Positions 46,191 to 54,293 of a DNA stretch of 64,000 bases are shown here, piece by piece (position 1 is the stretch's first letter; each line of letters begins with the position of its first letter). This DNA comes from Azospirillum sp. OGB3 (lineage in GTDB: Bacteria; Pseudomonadota; Alphaproteobacteria; Azospirillales; Azospirillaceae), in NCBI RefSeq assembly GCF_014192915.1, contig NZ_JACHYN010000003.1, forward strand, positions 124,001 to 188,000. Reading direction: 5' to 3'. The translations under genes and the position numbers were made by a program. The notes under the pieces were generated by a model. It made no database searches, was not told the origin of the DNA, and was given only the letters and a program-made list of their open reading frames with translations.

Positions 46191-47387
46191 CCGTGGAACC
46201 GGAAGAACGCCACGCTGGAACTGTTCCGCGAAGTCTACGGATCGTCGCCGGTGCGCTCCGGAGTGACGGTCACCTGGAAGACGGCGCTGGAGGTGACGGC
46301 GGTCCTGCGCTGCGTCGCCGTCATCTCGGACGGCCTTTCCACCGTGCCGCTGAAGCTCTTCCAGAAGACGGGCTCCGGCCGGACGGAGGCGACCGACCAT
46401 CCACTCCACGACGTCCTCACGACGGCGCCGAACGACTGGCAGGACAGCCTGCAGTTCCGCGAAACGCTGGCCTTCCACGTGGCGCTCTGCGGCAACGCCT
46501 TCGTCTTCGTCAACCGGGTGCGCGGTCGAATTTCGGAGCTGCTCCCGCTGGAGCCTGGGCGGGTGGAGGTCAAGCGCGAGTCGAATTGGCAACTGCGCTA
46601 CTGGGTTACCGGTCTCGACGGTCACCGTGAGGAGGTTCCAGCCGAGGCGATCTGGCACCTGCGCGGCCCCTCCTGGAATGGCTACATGGGCCTGGAACCC
46701 GTCCGTCTCACGCGCGAGGCTATCGGCCTGTCGATGGCCCTGGAACAGTCCCATGCCCGGCTGCACAGAAACGGCGTCAAGCCGAGCGGGGTCTACAGCA
46801 TCGAAGGGACGCTCGACAAACCCCAGCATGAACGCCTTCAGGAGATCATCGCCCAGCACATGGCCGGCGTCGACAACACGGGTAAGCCGCTGATCCTGGA
46901 CCGTGCGGCGAAGTGGCTGTCCATCGCCATGACCGGAGTCGATGCGCAGCACCTGGAAACGCGGAAGCATCAGATCGAGGAAATCTGCCGGGGGTTCGGC
47001 GTCAACCCCATCATGGTCGGCTACAGCGACAAGACAGCGACCTACGCCAGTGCCGAGCAGATGTTCATCGCGCACGCGGTCCACACCATCCGGCCCTGGC
47101 ACCGCCGCTTCGAGGCGTCCATCCGGCGCTTCCTTCTGACGACCGAAGAACGGCGCGCCGGCTTCTACCCGAAGTTCCTCGACAACGAGCTGATGCGCGG
47201 CGCCGCGAAGGACCGTGCCGAGTACTACGCCAAGGCGCTCGGTTCCGGCGGCACCAAGGGGTGGATGACCCAGAACGAGGTGAGGGACTGCGAGGAGATG
47301 GAGCGATCCTCCGATCCCGAGGCGGACAAGCTCCCGCAGCCGACCGCGAAGCCGGCGCCAGTCGCCGCTCCAACACCAACTCCATAG
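46170..47387 (+). CDS. Phage portal protein (HK97 family)
   Basis: 405 aa. Seen: VLRCVAVISDGLSTVPLKLF, HPLHDVLTTAPNDWQDSLQF, GNAFVFVNRVRGRISELLPL, ILDRAAKWLSIAMTGVDAQH and RGFGVNPIMVGYSDKTATYA, the HK97 portal pattern. Forms the dodecameric vertex through which DNA is packaged. Start is the second ATG of a duplicated region. C-terminal tail Pro/Ala-rich. Confidence 0.93.
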   Translation: MGFWSRLPWNRKNATLELFREVYGSSPVRSGVTVTWKTALEVTAVLRCVAVISDGLSTVPLKLFQKTGSGRTEATDHPLHDVLTTAPNDWQDSLQFRETLAFHVALCGNAFVFVNRVRGRISELLPLEPGRVEVKRESNWQLRYWVTGLDGHREEVPAEAIWHLRGPSWNGYMGLEPVRLTREAIGLSMALEQSHARLHRNGVKPSGVYSIEGTLDKPQHERLQEIIAQHMAGVDNTGKPLILDRAAKWLSIAMTGVDAQHLETRKHQIEEICRGFGVNPIMVGYSDKTATYASAEQMFIAHAVHTIRPWHRRFEASIRRFLLTTEERRAGFYPKFLDNELMRGAAKDRAEYYAKALGSGGTKGWMTQNEVRDCEEMERSSDPEADKLPQPTAKPAPVAAPTPTP

Positions 47388-47395
47388 GACGCCCC

Positions 47396-48070
47396 ATGCT
47401 GCATTCATCGTTCGGCCTCCGCGAGGTGAAGCTCGCGGGCGGCGACGCCATGACCTTTTCCGGCTACGGCGCCGTGTTCGACAACGTCGACTCCTATGGC
47501 GATCTGATCGTCAAGGGCGCCTTTACCGACACCCTGGCGCGGGCGAAGTCCACCGGCCAGTGGCCGGCCATGCTCATGCAGCACGGCGGCTGGGGAATGG
47601 GCGCCGACGACATGACGCCGGTCGGCATCTGGACCTCCCTGGAGGAGGACAGCATCGGCCTGAAGGTCGAGGGAAAGCTCGCGGATACCATCCGTGGGCG
47701 GGAGGCCTACGGGCTGCTGAAGATGGACCCCCGACCGGCCATCGACGGCCTGTCGATCGGCTACATCGCGAAGACCTGGGAGGCCCGGAGCAAGCCGGAA
47801 GACCCGCGCCGCAAGCTGACAAAGGTGGACCTCCTGGAAGTATCGCTCGTGACCTTCCCGGCCAACCCCAAGGCGCGCGTCGGCTCGGTAAAGTCCGCCG
47901 GCGGCTTGAGCATCAAGGATGCGGAGGAGGCCCTGCGCGAGGCCGGGTTCAGCCGCACAGAAGCCAAGGCGATCCTCGCCAAGGGCTTCAAGGCCATCGA
48001 CCAGCGCGAGGCTGGTGACGGCGATCTGGGGGCCGCGCTGTCGCGGCTCGTTTCGACCATTTCCAAGTAA
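47396..48070 (+). CDS. Prohead maturation protease (HK97 gp4-like)
   Basis: 224 aa serine protease (U35/S78 type). Start ATG 47396, eight bases after portal. Seen: FSGYGAVFDNVDSYGDLIVKGAF opening (first part), the His in MLMQHGG, the Ser in AIDGLSIGYIA, and LLEVSLVTFPANPKA. Cleaves the delta domain of the capsid protein during maturation. A helical C-terminal extension (KDAEEALREAGFSRTEAKA) is typical. Confidence 0.9.
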   Translation: MLHSSFGLREVKLAGGDAMTFSGYGAVFDNVDSYGDLIVKGAFTDTLARAKSTGQWPAMLMQHGGWGMGADDMTPVGIWTSLEEDSIGLKVEGKLADTIRGREAYGLLKMDPRPAIDGLSIGYIAKTWEARSKPEDPRRKLTKVDLLEVSLVTFPANPKARVGSVKSAGGLSIKDAEEALREAGFSRTEAKAILAKGFKAIDQREAGDGDLGAALSRLVSTISK

Positions 48071-48081
48071 AGGGGAGCACA

Positions 48082-49461
48082 ATGCCTCGCGATAGCTATG
48101 AGTACGAGATGAAGGACGCCGGTGGCGGCGACGTCGCCACGGTGATCGACCAGCTCGGACGCGCGTTCGAGGAGTTTAAATCCAAGAACGAGACCGAGCT
48201 GAAGGAGATGAAGGCCGGCATCAAGGCCGCCCCTGCGGATCTTACCAAGGTGGAGGAGGCGCTCGACAAGCTCCAGGCCGCGAAGGACGCCATCGAGGCC
48301 AAGGCGGCGGCGGAGCAGAAGCGCATCGACGATCTGGAAAAGCGGCTCAACCGGCCGGGCGGTCTCGGCACCGATGCCGGCAAGGCGGAAGCCGAACTGA
48401 AGTCGTTCCAGGTTCTGCTGAAGTCGCACAGCGCCATGTACAACCGGCCGGCCCCGGCGGAGGTCGGCGCTGACGGCTACACGGCCTACAAGTCGGCCTT
48501 CAACGCCTTCCTGCGCAAGGGCTCCCACCTCCTGGAGCCCTCCGAGGTGAAGACCCTGTCTGTCGGGTCCGACCCGGACGGCGGCTACCTCGTCCAGGCC
48601 GACGTCACCGGCCGCATCCAGACTCGCGTCTATGAGACGTCGCCGATCCGCCAGATCGCCTCCGTTCAGCAGATCAGCACCGACGCGCTGGAGGGCATCA
48701 ACGACCTGGACGAGGCGGACGATCTGGTGATGCTGGGCGAGACCCAGGCGCCCGGCGACGGCAAGACGCCGAAGATCTCCAAGTGGCGCATCCCGGTGTG
48801 GGAGGGAGCCGTCGAGCCCAAGGCGACCCAGCAGCTCATCGAAGACGCCGCGGTGGACGTCGAGGCGTGGCTGGCCCGCAAGACGGCCGACAAGATCGCC
48901 CGCGGCCAGAATCGCCGCTTCGTGACGGGCAGCGGCAGTTCCGAGCCCCGCGGCTTCTGCTCCTACCCGACGGTGGCGGCCGGCGATGGCAGCCGCCCCT
49001 GGGGCAAGCTGGAGCACATCCTCTCAGGAGCGTCCGGTGACTTCAGTGGCGAGAACCCGGCGGACAAGCTGTTCGACCTGATCGGTGCCGTCAAGGACGC
49101 CTATCTGGCCAACGCGCGCTTCGTGACCCGCCGTGAGGTCATCACCAAGGTGCGCAAGTTCAAGGAGAGCGCCACCGGCAATTACCTCTGGCAGCCCGGA
49201 CTCCAGCAGGGCCAGCCGCAGCAGCTCCTCAGCTTCCCGGTGACCATCGCGCAGGACATGCCGGGGCTGGGTGCCGGCTCGCTCTCGCTGGGATTCGGTG
49301 ATTTCACCGAGGGCTACCAGATCGTCGACCGGCTCGGGCTGACGGTGATCCGCGACAACCTGACCCTGAAGCCGTACGTCAAGTTCTACACCCGTGTCCG
49401 CTTCGGTGGCGGCGTCCTGAATTTCGAGGCGATCAAGTTCCTGAAGTTCGCGGCGTCCTGA
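48082..49461 (+). CDS. Major capsid protein (HK97 family) with N-terminal delta/scaffold domain
   Basis: 459 aa. Residues about 1-100 are a charged coiled coil (KNETELKEMKAGIKAAPADL), the scaffold region normally removed by the protease. Then the HK97 fold: SVGSDPDGGYLVQADVTGRI, the A-domain, and the C-terminal DGYQIVDR-like GDFTEGYQIVDRLGLTVIRD with FYTRVRFGGGVL. Followed by a hairpin that may reduce read-through into the tail genes. Confidence 0.92.
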   Translation: MPRDSYEYEMKDAGGGDVATVIDQLGRAFEEFKSKNETELKEMKAGIKAAPADLTKVEEALDKLQAAKDAIEAKAAAEQKRIDDLEKRLNRPGGLGTDAGKAEAELKSFQVLLKSHSAMYNRPAPAEVGADGYTAYKSAFNAFLRKGSHLLEPSEVKTLSVGSDPDGGYLVQADVTGRIQTRVYETSPIRQIASVQQISTDALEGINDLDEADDLVMLGETQAPGDGKTPKISKWRIPVWEGAVEPKATQQLIEDAAVDVEAWLARKTADKIARGQNRRFVTGSGSSEPRGFCSYPTVAAGDGSRPWGKLEHILSGASGDFSGENPADKLFDLIGAVKDAYLANARFVTRREVITKVRKFKESATGNYLWQPGLQQGQPQQLLSFPVTIAQDMPGLGAGSLSLGFGDFTEGYQIVDRLGLTVIRDNLTLKPYVKFYTRVRFGGGVLNFEAIKFLKFAAS

Positions 49462-49489
49462 TCGCCGGGTCCAATCCACAGTCAGCGAG

Positions 49490-49522
49490 AAGGGCGCCCA
49501 TTGCGGCGCCCTTTCGCTTTTC
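49490..49522 (+). terminator. Hairpin with T-rich tail after the capsid gene
   Basis: Stem AAGGGCGCC (49490-49498) pairs with GGCGCCCTT (49505-49513), loop CATTGC, then TCGCTTTT. Possible attenuating terminator between head and connector genes. Confidence 0.65.
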
Positions 49523-49543
49523 GGCCTGAAGGAGGGCCACGAT

Positions 49544-49969
49544 ATGCGCGATTCCCTGAATGGCTGCCACCCGCTGGTGGCGATCCCGCCGGGTGCGGCG
49601 GTCACCGACAACACGCCGCTGATCGGCAGCGTCATCGACGTGCTGGGCTACGACTCTCTTACCTTCGCCGTCCAGGTCGGCTCTCTGGCCGACGCCGACG
49701 CGACCTTCGCCGTGACAGTGGAGCACGGCAACGCCGCCAACCTGTCGGACGCCGTGAACGTGCCGGCGGAGCAACTGGTCGGCACGCTGGCCCTGGCCGG
49801 CTTCACCTTCGCTGATTCCTACAAGACGCGGAAGGTCGGCTACGTCGGCAACAAGCGCTACGTCCGCCTCTCCGTGACACCGGCGAACAACGCTGGGGCC
49901 GCCTACATCGCCGCGGTCGCGGTGCTGAGCGGCGCCCATCAAGAGCCGACCCCGAATCCGCCGGTGTGA
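49544..49969 (+). CDS. Phage structural protein (head-region, unknown)
   Basis: 141 aa, ATG 49544 after AAGGAGGG. Beta-rich sequence (GYDSLTFAVQVGSLADADAT, VGYVGNKRYVRLSVTPANNA) of the small-bodied structural proteins found next to capsid genes, probably a decoration or minor head protein. I do not recognise a named family. Confidence 0.65.
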   Translation: MRDSLNGCHPLVAIPPGAAVTDNTPLIGSVIDVLGYDSLTFAVQVGSLADADATFAVTVEHGNAANLSDAVNVPAEQLVGTLALAGFTFADSYKTRKVGYVGNKRYVRLSVTPANNAGAAYIAAVAVLSGAHQEPTPNPPV

Positions 49970-49989
49970 TGGCTCCGGTTCGATGGTTG

Positions 49990-50009
49990 GGGCGGCTCCC
50001 TGGCCGCCC
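49990..50009 (+). terminator. Small hairpin between head genes
   Basis: GGGCGGC (49990-49996) pairs with GCCGCCC (50003-50009). No strong T run. One of a series of hairpins at gene boundaries in this module. Confidence 0.4.
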
Positions 50010-50027
50010 TCAATTTGTGAGGTGCCC

Positions 50028-50600
50028 ATGCTCACCACCGCCGACGCGCTGAAGGCCGAACTCGACATCACCGGCCCGGATCAGGATCTGTCCCTGGAGC
50101 TGCTGATCAGGCAATGGTCGGCGACGATCGAGCGATACTGCCGACGGTCCTTCGCCGCGGTCGAAGCGACGGAGACGATCCGCGGCGACCGGCAGCGTGG
50201 CCGGCTGATCCTGAACCGGGTGCCGGTCGTCTCCGTCACGGCGGTGGTGCTGAACGGTGAAGCATTGCTGGATGGGGGCTGGGAGGTGGAGGATGCCGAT
50301 GCGGGTTTCCTGCTCCGGATGGACGCTTCCGGCCATTCCCTCGGCTGGCCGGTCGGCAAGGTGGAGGTGACATACACCGCCGGCTTCGCCGCAATTCCGC
50401 CGGATGTGGAGCGCTGTTGCCTCGACCTCTGCGTCCGTGCCTACCACGCTCGCGGGCGTGACCCGGCGCTGCGCAGCTACGAGAACCCGGACGTTGAGAA
50501 GATGTCCTGGAGCGCGTCGGACACCGTCAAGACGGTGGGTGGCCTGCCGGAGGACATCGCCGGTCGGTTGGGTGGTTACCGGCTGGTCACCTTCGCATGA
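50028..50600 (+). CDS. Head-tail connector (gp6/DNA-packaging type)
   Basis: 190 aa from ATG 50028. Seen: MLTTADALKAELDITGPDQD, LIRQWSATIERYCRRSF and DVERCCLDLCVRAYHARGRD, the helix pattern of HK97 gp6-like connectors that sit under the portal. Stop overlaps the next ATG. Confidence 0.8.
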   Translation: MLTTADALKAELDITGPDQDLSLELLIRQWSATIERYCRRSFAAVEATETIRGDRQRGRLILNRVPVVSVTAVVLNGEALLDGGWEVEDADAGFLLRMDASGHSLGWPVGKVEVTYTAGFAAIPPDVERCCLDLCVRAYHARGRDPALRSYENPDVEKMSWSASDTVKTVGGLPEDIAGRLGGYRLVTFA

Positions 50601-50917
50601 GCGCGGCAACCCGCTTCGCCGACTCCCTCCGCCGGTCCGGTCGGCCCTTGGAGCTGAAGCGCCGGGCCGGCACCGGCAGCACCTTCACCACCTGCACCGT
50701 CCACGGGAAGGACCGCGGCTATCAACCCACGGAACTTGTCGGCGGTGTGATCCAGGGCGACCGGCGCATCCGCATCGCGCAGGCCGACATCGAGGCGCAG
50801 AACTGGCCGGGGCCGCCGAAGAAGAGCGACCTCCTCGACGGCGGTACGGTGCAAGGCGCCCAACCGCTTCATGACGGAGCCGAACTCGTCGGCTTCGTGG
50901 TTTGGGTCAGGGGATAA
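50597..50917 (+). CDS. Head-closure-type connector protein
   Basis: 106 aa, ATGA-coupled to the connector. Beta-rich (FTTCTVHGKDRGYQPTELVG, IRIAQADIEAQNWPGPPKKS). Size and place fit a head-completion (gp16/gpFII-like) protein. Inferred largely from order. Confidence 0.65.
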   Translation: MSAATRFADSLRRSGRPLELKRRAGTGSTFTTCTVHGKDRGYQPTELVGGVIQGDRRIRIAQADIEAQNWPGPPKKSDLLDGGTVQGAQPLHDGAELVGFVVWVRG

Positions 50918-50920
50918 TCC

Positions 50921-51337
50921 ATGAGCAGCCCTGAAGTCTGGCTCGATGCCTGCGCCCGCATCGATGCGGCGGCGCTCGTCCCGCCCGACCACATTTCCTG
51001 GCCGAACGAGGCCTTCGACCTTCCCGATCCCACCGCCGACCCGGCGCCGCTGTGGATGGCGGTGACGGCGAGCGGGAATCTGTCTTCCCCCATCGAACTC
51101 GGCGGCGGTGTCTGGCAGGAGGACGGGGCGATCTGGGTCCACTGCTTTACCCCAACCGGAACCGGTGAACTTGCCCTGCGCCAACTGGCCAAGGCCGTCG
51201 CCAACACCTTCCGCGATCTGCCGCCGGGGCCAGTCGTTTACACCGGCGCCGAAATCGGCATGGGCGAACCGGGCGACGAGAACGGCAACTGGTACCGCCT
51301 CTCCGTTCGCATCGAATATCGATTCCAAGACCTGTAG
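50921..51337 (+). CDS. Tail terminator/completion-like protein
   Basis: 138 aa. Opens MSSPEVWLDACARIDAAALV; C-terminal half (LRQLAKAVANTFRDLPPGPV, WYRLSVRIEYRFQDL) has the beta-alpha pattern of tail terminators that cap the tail tube. Position before the tail tube supports this. Confidence 0.65.
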   Translation: MSSPEVWLDACARIDAAALVPPDHISWPNEAFDLPDPTADPAPLWMAVTASGNLSSPIELGGGVWQEDGAIWVHCFTPTGTGELALRQLAKAVANTFRDLPPGPVVYTGAEIGMGEPGDENGNWYRLSVRIEYRFQDL

Positions 51338-51368
51338 GCGCCTCGGCGCCGACCATCCCATCCAAACC

Positions 51369-51410
51369 AGCCGCCTCCGGGCGGCTTTTCTTTTGCCCGA
51401 AGGAGGGGCA
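51369..51410 (+). terminator. Terminator hairpin followed by a conserved ribosome-site box
   Basis: AGCCGCC (51369-51375), loop TCCG, GGCGGCT (51380-51386), then TTTCTTTT: a good intrinsic terminator. It is followed by TGCCCGAAGGAGGGGCA (51394-51410), the ribosome site of the tail tube gene. The same 17-base box recurs after another hairpin at 62464-62480. Confidence 0.75.
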
Positions 51411-51415
51411 CCGAC

Positions 51416-52582
51416 ATGGCGACCACCGGGTACCAAGCCGGCCTTGAGGCCAACGACGTCCAACTGTCTTACGGCCTCGAAGCCGTCTGGGGGCAGGCGC
51501 CCGCGACGGCCTTCCAGGCGGTCCGCTACACCAGCGAGGGGTTCGCCGGTTCGAAGACGCGGCAGCGGCCCAACGAAATCAACGAATCCGGCCAGGCGTC
51601 GGCGGCGGTGACGACTGAAGAGAAGGCGGATGCCAGCGTCAACTTCGCCCTCTCGTACGGCACCTACGACGACCTGCTGGCCGGCATGCTGAACGGCGAC
51701 TGGTCCTCCAACCTGAACATCACCGGCACCGACATCGCCGCGACGGCAACGGGGCTCACCTCCGCCACCGGCAACAAGTTCCAGAACGTCCGGATCGGCC
51801 AGTGGGTCAAAGTCACCGGCTTCGCCACGGCGGAGAACAACGGTTTCCGGCGCGTGACCGCCAAGGCGGGCAACGACGTCACTCTGGCCGGCGGCATGGC
51901 GGTGGAGGCGGCGGGCGCGGCGGTGATGGTGATGGGCTCGGTCCTGACCAACGGCACCACCTTCCAGAGCTTCTTCTTCCAGAAGCGGTTCAGCCCGAAC
52001 ATGTTCCTGACCTATCCGGGCACCTACCTGACCGGCGGCACCCTCAACGCCGGCCGCGGTCAGTTCATGCAGGGTGATTTCAAGGGCGCCGCGCAGTCGG
52101 AGCAGAAGGCGACCACCAACAGCTCCACCGGCGCCGTGCTCGCCGCGCCGACCGGCCGCGTTCACGACACCGTCGCCGGCTTCCAGGCGCTGCAGCTCAA
52201 CGATGCCATCGTTCCGGCGGTCGTGGACAGCTTCAGCGTGTCGATCACGAAGGAGGGCGCCGGGGCGCAGTTCGGGCTCGGCGCGGCGGCGGCGCAGGGC
52301 ATGACCCGCGGCACCTTCACGCTGTCGGGCAGCATGCGGACGTACTTCAAGAACTTCACCCTCTACGACCTCTTCCGGTCGGAGGCGCTGGGCGTCCTGA
52401 GCTATCGCACCCTCGACGCCGCCGGCAACGCCTACGTGCTGACCATTCCGGCTGCCGCGATCATGAATCCGAAGATCGTTGCCGGTGGCCCCGGACAGCC
52501 AGTGATGGCCGAGTTCCAGCTCGAAGGGAATCCGTCCCCGACGCTCGGCTACACCTTTCAGATCGACCGCCTCGCGGCCTGA
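51416..52582 (+). CDS. Major tail tube protein
   Basis: 388 aa. Opens MATTGYQAGLEANDVQLSYG; contains GLEAVWGQAPATAFQAVRYT, an immunoglobulin-like middle with TGTDIAATATGLTSATGNKF and a C-terminal part MAEFQLEGNPSPTLGYTFQ. Large, beta-rich, with high expression signals (AAGGAGGGGC). Matches siphophage tail tube proteins in place and layout. Confidence 0.8.
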   Translation: MATTGYQAGLEANDVQLSYGLEAVWGQAPATAFQAVRYTSEGFAGSKTRQRPNEINESGQASAAVTTEEKADASVNFALSYGTYDDLLAGMLNGDWSSNLNITGTDIAATATGLTSATGNKFQNVRIGQWVKVTGFATAENNGFRRVTAKAGNDVTLAGGMAVEAAGAAVMVMGSVLTNGTTFQSFFFQKRFSPNMFLTYPGTYLTGGTLNAGRGQFMQGDFKGAAQSEQKATTNSSTGAVLAAPTGRVHDTVAGFQALQLNDAIVPAVVDSFSVSITKEGAGAQFGLGAAAAQGMTRGTFTLSGSMRTYFKNFTLYDLFRSEALGVLSYRTLDAAGNAYVLTIPAAAIMNPKIVAGGPGQPVMAEFQLEGNPSPTLGYTFQIDRLAA

Positions 52583-52686
52583 GGTTGCCTCTGACCACCT
52601 GAACACCGAGACCCCGGCCCGACAGCCGGGAAACCTGCCTGCCCCTGGCCGGCGGGGTGACGGCGCTCGTCCATCACGAGCGTCAC

Positions 52687-52710
52687 GGGGCGGTGTGTCG
52701 GCACCGCCCC
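52687..52710 (+). terminator. Hairpin before the tail assembly chaperone gene
   Basis: Perfect 9-bp stem GGGGCGGTG / CACCGCCCC (52687-52695, 52702-52710) with loop TGTCGG. The T run is poor. Probably lowers expression of the chaperone relative to tail tube. Confidence 0.5.
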
Positions 52711-52748
52711 GACCCCTTCAACCAACTGACATTGGAAAGACCAACACC

Positions 52749-53207
52749 ATGGCGAAACTCTCCTCCTTCAAGCGCGACACCACCGCCTTCAACGACGGCG
52801 ACTGGGTCCGCCCGGACCCCGGTGAGGATTTCGAGATCCGGACCCGCGGCCTGGGCGATGCCTACGCCGACGCCCAGGCGGCGAAGCAGCGCCGCGCGGC
52901 CAAGGGCTTCGGCGGCGACGCCGAGAAGCTCCCCGTGGCGATGAAGCGGCGGATCAATGTGGAATGCCTCATCGACCACGCCCTCCTCGACGTCCGCGGC
53001 CTTGAGCATGACGACGGCCGGTCGGTCAGCTTCTCCGAGTTCTGCGACATGCTGCGCTCCGACGAGTACCCGACCCTGGTCGCGGCGGCCTTCACCGCGG
53101 CCACCATGGTCGGCGATGCCCAGCGCGCCGACGTCGAGGACGCGGCGGGAAACTCCGCGCCCGGCTCCGCTTCGAGCTCGAATGGAGCCGCCACGCCGCC
53201 CTGCTGA
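52749..53207 (+). CDS. Tail assembly chaperone, short form (gpG-like)
   Basis: 152 aa from ATG 52749. Opens MAKLSSFKRDTTAFNDGDWV; helical centre with MKRRINVECLIDHALLDVRG. The last about 17 residues (SAPGSASSSNGAATPPC) are low-complexity, as expected beyond a frameshift site. Together with the frameshifted long form it guides tape measure and tail tube assembly, as lambda gpG and gpGT do. Confidence 0.75.
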   Translation: MAKLSSFKRDTTAFNDGDWVRPDPGEDFEIRTRGLGDAYADAQAAKQRRAAKGFGGDAEKLPVAMKRRINVECLIDHALLDVRGLEHDDGRSVSFSEFCDMLRSDEYPTLVAAAFTAATMVGDAQRADVEDAAGNSAPGSASSSNGAATPPC

Positions 53208-53488
53208 ACGACCTGCCGGACGAGGACAGGCCCGCGGCTCCCGCATTGGAGCCGTGGGTCCTCTGGGTCTGGCGGGCGTGGCACCGTCTCAGCGATGACC
53301 GGCCATGGATCGGGGGCGGCATGGCCGCCCCGACTCCGGGCCGCATCCCCTGGTCCACCGTCATGGAGTGGGCCGACCGCCACGGCTACGGCCCGGAGGC
53401 GGCCAACGTCCTGGACCGGCTCATCGGCGAGATGGAGGCGGAGTACCAGGACTGGAACGCCTCCCGGCGGGACAGCGGCGGAACCTGA
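52749..53488 (+). CDS. Tail assembly chaperone, -1 frameshift long form (gpGT-like)
   Basis: Translation shifts -1 at 53153, giving about 246 aa: 135 codons of the short form then 111 residues in the new frame (starting LRARLRFELEWSRHAALLND, including EPWVLWVWRAWHRLSDDRPW and VMEWADRHGYGPEAANVLDR). This second part has normal protein composition, a Trp-rich helix pattern like other T extensions, and no sensible start codon of its own near the join. A separate ATG at 53246 inside it is probably not used. Confidence 0.8.
53147..53189 (+). promoter_or_regulatory. Programmed -1 ribosomal frameshift signal
   Basis: The slippery heptamer G GGA AAC (53147-53153) is in the correct reading phase (codons GGA, AAC). 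Nine bases further on is a potential hairpin: GGCTCC (53163-53168) pairs with GGAGCC (53184-53189), enclosing the palindrome TTCGAGCTCGAA. The -1 frame is open from the site to 53488 and reads as protein. Same arrangement as lambda G-T (GGGAAAG). Confidence 0.88.
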
Positions 53489-53534
53489 TGCCCCCCCACC
53501 CGGCCCGGGAGCCCCTTTCTCCCCGGAGATCGCC

Positions 53535-54218
53535 ATGGCATCCGCCGCTGCTTTCCGCCGCTCGCTCCAAGTCTTCGCCAACCGCACCCTGTCGCCCGCC
53601 GCGCAGTCCGCGCACTTGGCCCAGGTCGCGAAGACGGAACTGGCGGGCCTCGTCCAATCCGGTCGGGCGCCGGCCTCCCACCGGCGGTTCGTCGATGGGC
53701 GCGAGGGGGCGCCGGAGGAGGCCGTGGGGCCGGCTCCTTCGGGCCGCATCATCTACCGCTTCAACCACCTCGGCGCCGTCTGCACCTTCGCTTTGTCGTT
53801 TCTGGTCAACCGCTCGCCGGAGCGCACCGGACGATTCCGCAAGGGCTTCTACCTCGGCATCGACGGCAAGTTCGTGCCGATGGCGCAGTTCAATCCGGCG
53901 GCGCTGACCGCGGATGTCCGGCAGGTCGTGATCGGGAACATCGAGCCCTACTCGCGTAAGGTCGACGTTCAGCTTGTCGGTGGCGAACCCCTGTCCTTCA
54001 GCGTGCCGGCGGGCCTGTTCGAAGATGCCGTGCAGGCGATCAAGGCGCGGTTCGGCGTGCTCGTGGACGTGAAGCGCGTCTACACGATGTCGTTCCCGGG
54101 CCAGTACATCCTCCAGACCGAGCAGCACCACCGGTCTGGCCGGTACCAGGGCCGGTCCCGCAAGCGCGCCGGAAAGCCGGTCGAAAGCCCGGCGATCATC
54201 ATCACCCCGCGCCGGTGA
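53535..54218 (+). CDS. Hypothetical tail-region protein
   Basis: 227 aa from ATG 53535. Alpha/beta sequence with RRSLQVFANRTLSPAAQSAH, the RIIYRFNHLGAVCTFALSFL segment, GRFRKGFYLGIDGKFVPMAQ and a basic tail (SRKRAGKP). Between the chaperone and tape measure, where minor tail or connector proteins sit. Function unknown. Confidence 0.7.
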   Translation: MASAAAFRRSLQVFANRTLSPAAQSAHLAQVAKTELAGLVQSGRAPASHRRFVDGREGAPEEAVGPAPSGRIIYRFNHLGAVCTFALSFLVNRSPERTGRFRKGFYLGIDGKFVPMAQFNPAALTADVRQVVIGNIEPYSRKVDVQLVGGEPLSFSVPAGLFEDAVQAIKARFGVLVDVKRVYTMSFPGQYILQTEQHHRSGRYQGRSRKRAGKPVESPAIIITPRR

Positions 54219-54249
54219 CGCCGGCCTTCCCAACACCCCGATCCCCTTC

Positions 54250-54277
54250 GGCGCCCGGCTGGTCCGTGGCGCCTTTT
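54250..54277 (+). terminator. Hairpin with T run before the tape measure gene
   Basis: GGCGCC (54250-54255) and GGCGCC (54268-54273), self-complementary arms, followed by TTTTCC. Another of the boundary hairpins in the structural module. Confidence 0.5.
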
Positions 54278-54293
54278 CCGTTTGGAGCGATCC

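Noticed and set aside
46030-46266. 78-codon ORF starting at the first copy of the portal start
   Set aside because: Product of the 140-bp duplication; after eight portal codons it reads out of frame nonsense.
53246-53488. Independent 80-codon gene from ATG 53246
   Set aside because: The same frame is open back to the slippery site at 53147 and reads as protein throughout; it is better explained as the frameshift extension of the chaperone.
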